DNA of 64,000 bases. Source: UBA1941 sp046329555 (lineage in GTDB: Bacteria > Bacteroidota > Bacteroidia > Chitinophagales > LD1). The stretch covers positions 248,001 to 312,000 of the forward strand of contig JAXLUK010000001.1 of the NCBI GenBank assembly GCA_046329555.1. The letters run 5' to 3'. The notes beneath the pieces are model-generated. The model was given only the letters and a program-made list of their open reading frames with translations. It ran no database searches and was not told the DNA's origin. Positions 62,045 through 64,000 of the stretch are shown here, piece by piece (the first letter of the stretch is position 1; the number at the start of each line of letters is the position of its first letter). The translations under genes were made by a program, and so were the position numbers.

Positions 62045-62749
62045 ATGAACAAACTTACGGTTATATTATTGTGCTCAATGGTCTCAGTTGAACTAACGAT
62101 AAATGAATATTGGAAAAAGATAAATACGCTGGTTTCTCTGGGAAAATATCTTGAGGCAGTAACAGACCTTAACTTTTGTATCCGGCAATATCCTTCAGAT
62201 TCTGCGTATTACTTGAGAGGATGCTTAAAAGAAAGTGAACTACATGATAAGAGAGGCGCAGCATTGGATTTTGACAGTGCTTTAGCTTTAACTAAAACAG
62301 ACAGCAGCAAGATTCTTTTTGCCAAAGGTATGCTCTTCCCGGTTAGAGACTACCGGCGAGAGCAATGCCTTATCATGGCAATGAAAGCGGATTCTACGTC
62401 AGAAGCCGTTTTGAGGCTAGCTGAAGTTGAATTCGTAAAAGGTAATTATGATAACGCTAAAACTTTACTTACACGCTGGGTGTCCACTACTCCACCCAGT
62501 AATCCATTGTTCTATTTAGGGTATGAAAATCGGGGTCATGTAAATTATAAAGAGGCTAACTATGATTCAGCATTAGCTGATTTCAATCAATGTCTCAAAT
62601 TTGAAAACAGGGCATTCATGTGCTCGTATTACCGTGGACTGATCAAACAGCGAAAGGGCGATTCAACGGGGGCGTGTGAGGACTTTAAAATGGCAGCAGA
62701 ATGGGGAGTATATCGCGCAGATTCTCTTTTGAGGGAAAAATGTAGGTAA
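62045..62749 (+). CDS. TPR-like repeat protein, possibly secreted
   Basis: 234 residues. The N-terminus (MNKLTVILLCSMVSVELT) is weakly signal-like. TPR-like units are visible as NEYWKKINTLVSLGKYLEAV, GCLKESELHDKRGAALDFDS, LRLAEVEFVKGNYDNAKTLL and YENRGHVNYKEANYDSALAD; the last two repeats are the best matches (SYYRGLIKQRKGDSTGACED). It probably mediates protein-protein contact. No partner gene is adjacent. It lies in a small AT-rich patch after the repeat copy B. Confidence 0.75.
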   Translation: MNKLTVILLCSMVSVELTINEYWKKINTLVSLGKYLEAVTDLNFCIRQYPSDSAYYLRGCLKESELHDKRGAALDFDSALALTKTDSSKILFAKGMLFPVRDYRREQCLIMAMKADSTSEAVLRLAEVEFVKGNYDNAKTLLTRWVSTTPPSNPLFYLGYENRGHVNYKEANYDSALADFNQCLKFENRAFMCSYYRGLIKQRKGDSTGACEDFKMAAEWGVYRADSLLREKCR

Positions 62750-62807
62750 CAGTAAAAAAGGTGCGTGGTCACAACCAGGTCTAAGTTTATACCGCTACTT
62801 TTCCTAA

Positions 62808-62972
62808 TTAGCGTAATACTGCCCTAACTTCTACCCGATACTGCTTTTTGGGGTTAGGTGTAATCATTTTTAGCAGCCGGCAATCCATCCGTTTATTACG
62901 GCAAAAGGCTTGGAAGCATTCTTGCCCAAAATCACGTACCCTCAACTTGCCCCACTCTCCACATAAAATCAC
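62808..62972 (-). CDS. Candidate 54-residue basic protein upstream of dinB
   Basis: On the minus strand GTG 62972 reads MILCGEWGKLRVRDFGQECF, then a Cys/Arg/Lys-rich stretch, and ends with NPKKQYRVEVRAVLR before TAA. The composition, with aromatic and Cys residues in a regular pattern, looks translated. No family is recognised, and the start codon is uncertain. It is divergent from dinB. The remaining bases of the 332-base gap (62750-63081) contain AT-rich sequence with the dinB promoter and no other gene. Confidence 0.4.
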   Translation of the reverse strand: MILCGEWGKLRVRDFGQECFQAFCRNKRMDCRLLKMITPNPKKQYRVEVRAVLR

Positions 62973-63069
62973 TAAAATCTATAATTATCTCATTATAAGC
63001 ATATTGAATCAAAAACAACAGAAAATCATCAATACGCTCAAAATGCTACTATTTTTAGTTTTTACTAAT

Positions 63070-63077
63070 TATTTTAG
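63070..63077 (+). promoter_or_regulatory. Probable -7 box of dinB
   Basis: TATTTTAG, one base away from TAnnTTTG, 4 bases before ATG 63082, the same leaderless layout seen at several other genes here. The -33 region is AT-rich without a clear TTG. Confidence 0.4.
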
Positions 63078-63081
63078 CGGT

Positions 63082-64000
63082 ATGCAATCCGATATTGTCC
63101 ATTTTGATTTAGATACCTTCTTTGTTTCGGTAGAACGACTCGAAAACACAAAACTGCAAGGCAAGCCAGTATTGGTAGGCGGCGTATCAGAACGAGGCGT
63201 GGTAGCCAGTTGCAGCTACGAAGCCCGGCAGTTCGGTATCTACTCGGGCATGAGCATGAAAATAGCCCGCCGCCTTTGCCCGGAAGCCATCGCCATACGC
63301 GGCGACTCGGGCAAGTACAGCAAGTACTCTAAAATCGTTACCGAAATCATCCGCGAAAGCGTCCCCCTTATGGAAAAAGCATCCGTAGATGAGTTCTACA
63401 TCGATATGACGGGCATGGATAAACTATTCGGCATTCAGAAATACTCCGAAGCCCTGCGCCACCGCATCATCCGCGAAACCGGCCTGCCCATCTCTATGGG
63501 CCTGTCTGAAAACAAAACCGTTTCGAAAGTAGCCGCCGGAACCGCCAAGCCCAATGGCCGCAAAATCATCGACCACGGCACCGAAAAAATCTTTCTGGCG
63601 CCGCTTTCCGTACGCAAGCTACCCATGGTGGGCAGCGAAACCTATGACATACTCAGCGAACTGGGCATTAAAACCATCCGCACCCTCCAAGACATGCCGC
63701 GCATGGCCTTAGAAAAAGTGCTGGGCAAGAATGGCGATACCCTCTGGCTGCGCGCGCAAGGTATTGATCAAACACCCGTAAAACCGTTCTACGAACGCGA
63801 ATCGCTTTCCGCAGAACGCACCTACGACCGCGATACTATTGATGCCGAACAAATCAGAAATACCCTGCGCGCCATGGCCGAAAGTCTGGCCTTTCAACTG
63901 CGCGCCGGCAACAAACTCACGGCCTGTGTAACCGTTAAACTGCGCTACTCTGATATGCAAACGTATAGCAAACAACAGCGCATCGCCTACACCAGTTGCG
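63082..64000 (+). CDS. dinB: DNA polymerase IV (Y-family), 3' end beyond the window
   Basis: 306 complete codons visible and still open at base 64000. Y-family motifs: DLDTFFVSVE (metal Asp8 and Asp10), YEARQFGIYSGMSM, and SVDEFYIDM with the catalytic Asp-Glu pair. The thumb HhH region (VRKLPMVGSETYDILSELGI) and the start of the little-finger domain (SAERTYDRDTI) follow. It performs error-prone translesion synthesis in the cytoplasm. It starts with MQSDIVHFD. A LexA-type operator was not identified in the upstream AT-rich region. Confidence 0.95.
   Translation, partial: MQSDIVHFDLDTFFVSVERLENTKLQGKPVLVGGVSERGVVASCSYEARQFGIYSGMSMKIARRLCPEAIAIRGDSGKYSKYSKIVTEIIRESVPLMEKASVDEFYIDMTGMDKLFGIQKYSEALRHRIIRETGLPISMGLSENKTVSKVAAGTAKPNGRKIIDHGTEKIFLAPLSVRKLPMVGSETYDILSELGIKTIRTLQDMPRMALEKVLGKNGDTLWLRAQGIDQTPVKPFYERESLSAERTYDRDTIDAEQIRNTLRAMAESLAFQLRAGNKLTACVTVKLRYSDMQTYSKQQRIAYTSC

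Overview
The window looks like a chromosome segment of a Bacteroidota bacterium, most likely of the Chitinophagales/Saprospirales type. Three things support this. Many genes are preceded by the Bacteroidota -7 box (TAnnTTTG, often TATCTTCG) instead of Shine-Dalgarno sequences. Type IX secretion C-terminal sorting domains are present. The respiratory chain is typical of the phylum: alternative complex III, a caa3-like oxidase, and a short NuoG without a molybdopterin domain. No phage, insertion sequence or CRISPR array was seen.

Layout. 1-4742: 3' end of nosZ (nitrous oxide reductase) followed by an uncharacterised membrane protein and nosL-nosD-nosF-nosY, a clade-II-type N2O reduction cluster. 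4806-12876: an RND efflux tripartite pump (adaptor, pump, outer-membrane factor) followed by a LytS-type histidine kinase without a visible membrane segment and a LytTR response regulator. 12892-16241: minus-strand genes (DUF5606 protein, coiled-coil protein, secreted protein, alpha/beta hydrolase). 16589-16923: tRNA-Ser(GCT) and tRNA-Pro(TGG) with promoter and terminator, then a degenerate tRNA-like copy. 17290-26787: T9SS cargo, tatD, polysaccharide deacetylase, gltX, an acidic protein with a free-standing B12-binding domain, a crotonase, and glyA with a TPR protein.

26825-41234: a minus-strand operon of about 14 kb, actABCDEF followed by cytochrome c oxidase subunits II and I, heme O synthase, two subunit III-like proteins and subunit IV. 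It has one clear promoter at the 5' end and a strong terminator at the 3' end. It encodes electron flow from quinol through alternative complex III to O2. Together with nosZ, this implies an aerobe that can also respire N2O.

41482-49807: a large secreted M43-type metalloprotease with a T9SS tail, then three tightly coupled genes (AsnB-type amidotransferase, deacetylase-like protein, GNAT-like protein) that resemble a surface-polysaccharide modification cassette, then a DUF421 membrane protein. 49820-52524: acyl-CoA thioesterase, a small secreted protein and an ABC-F ATPase. 52604-61492: complex I genes nuoG-nuoH and nuoI-J-K-L-M-N. These are split by an antisense small membrane-protein gene and a GC-rich interspersed repeat; nuoA-F are not in the window. 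61493-64000: a second copy of that repeat, a probable gene remnant, a TPR protein, a 54-codon candidate ORF and the 5' part of dinB (DNA polymerase IV), which runs off the end.

Family assignments come from reading motifs by eye; no database search was run. The least certain parts are the short ORFs and remnants, the exact ends of the repeats, and the function of the 45120-49292 cassette.
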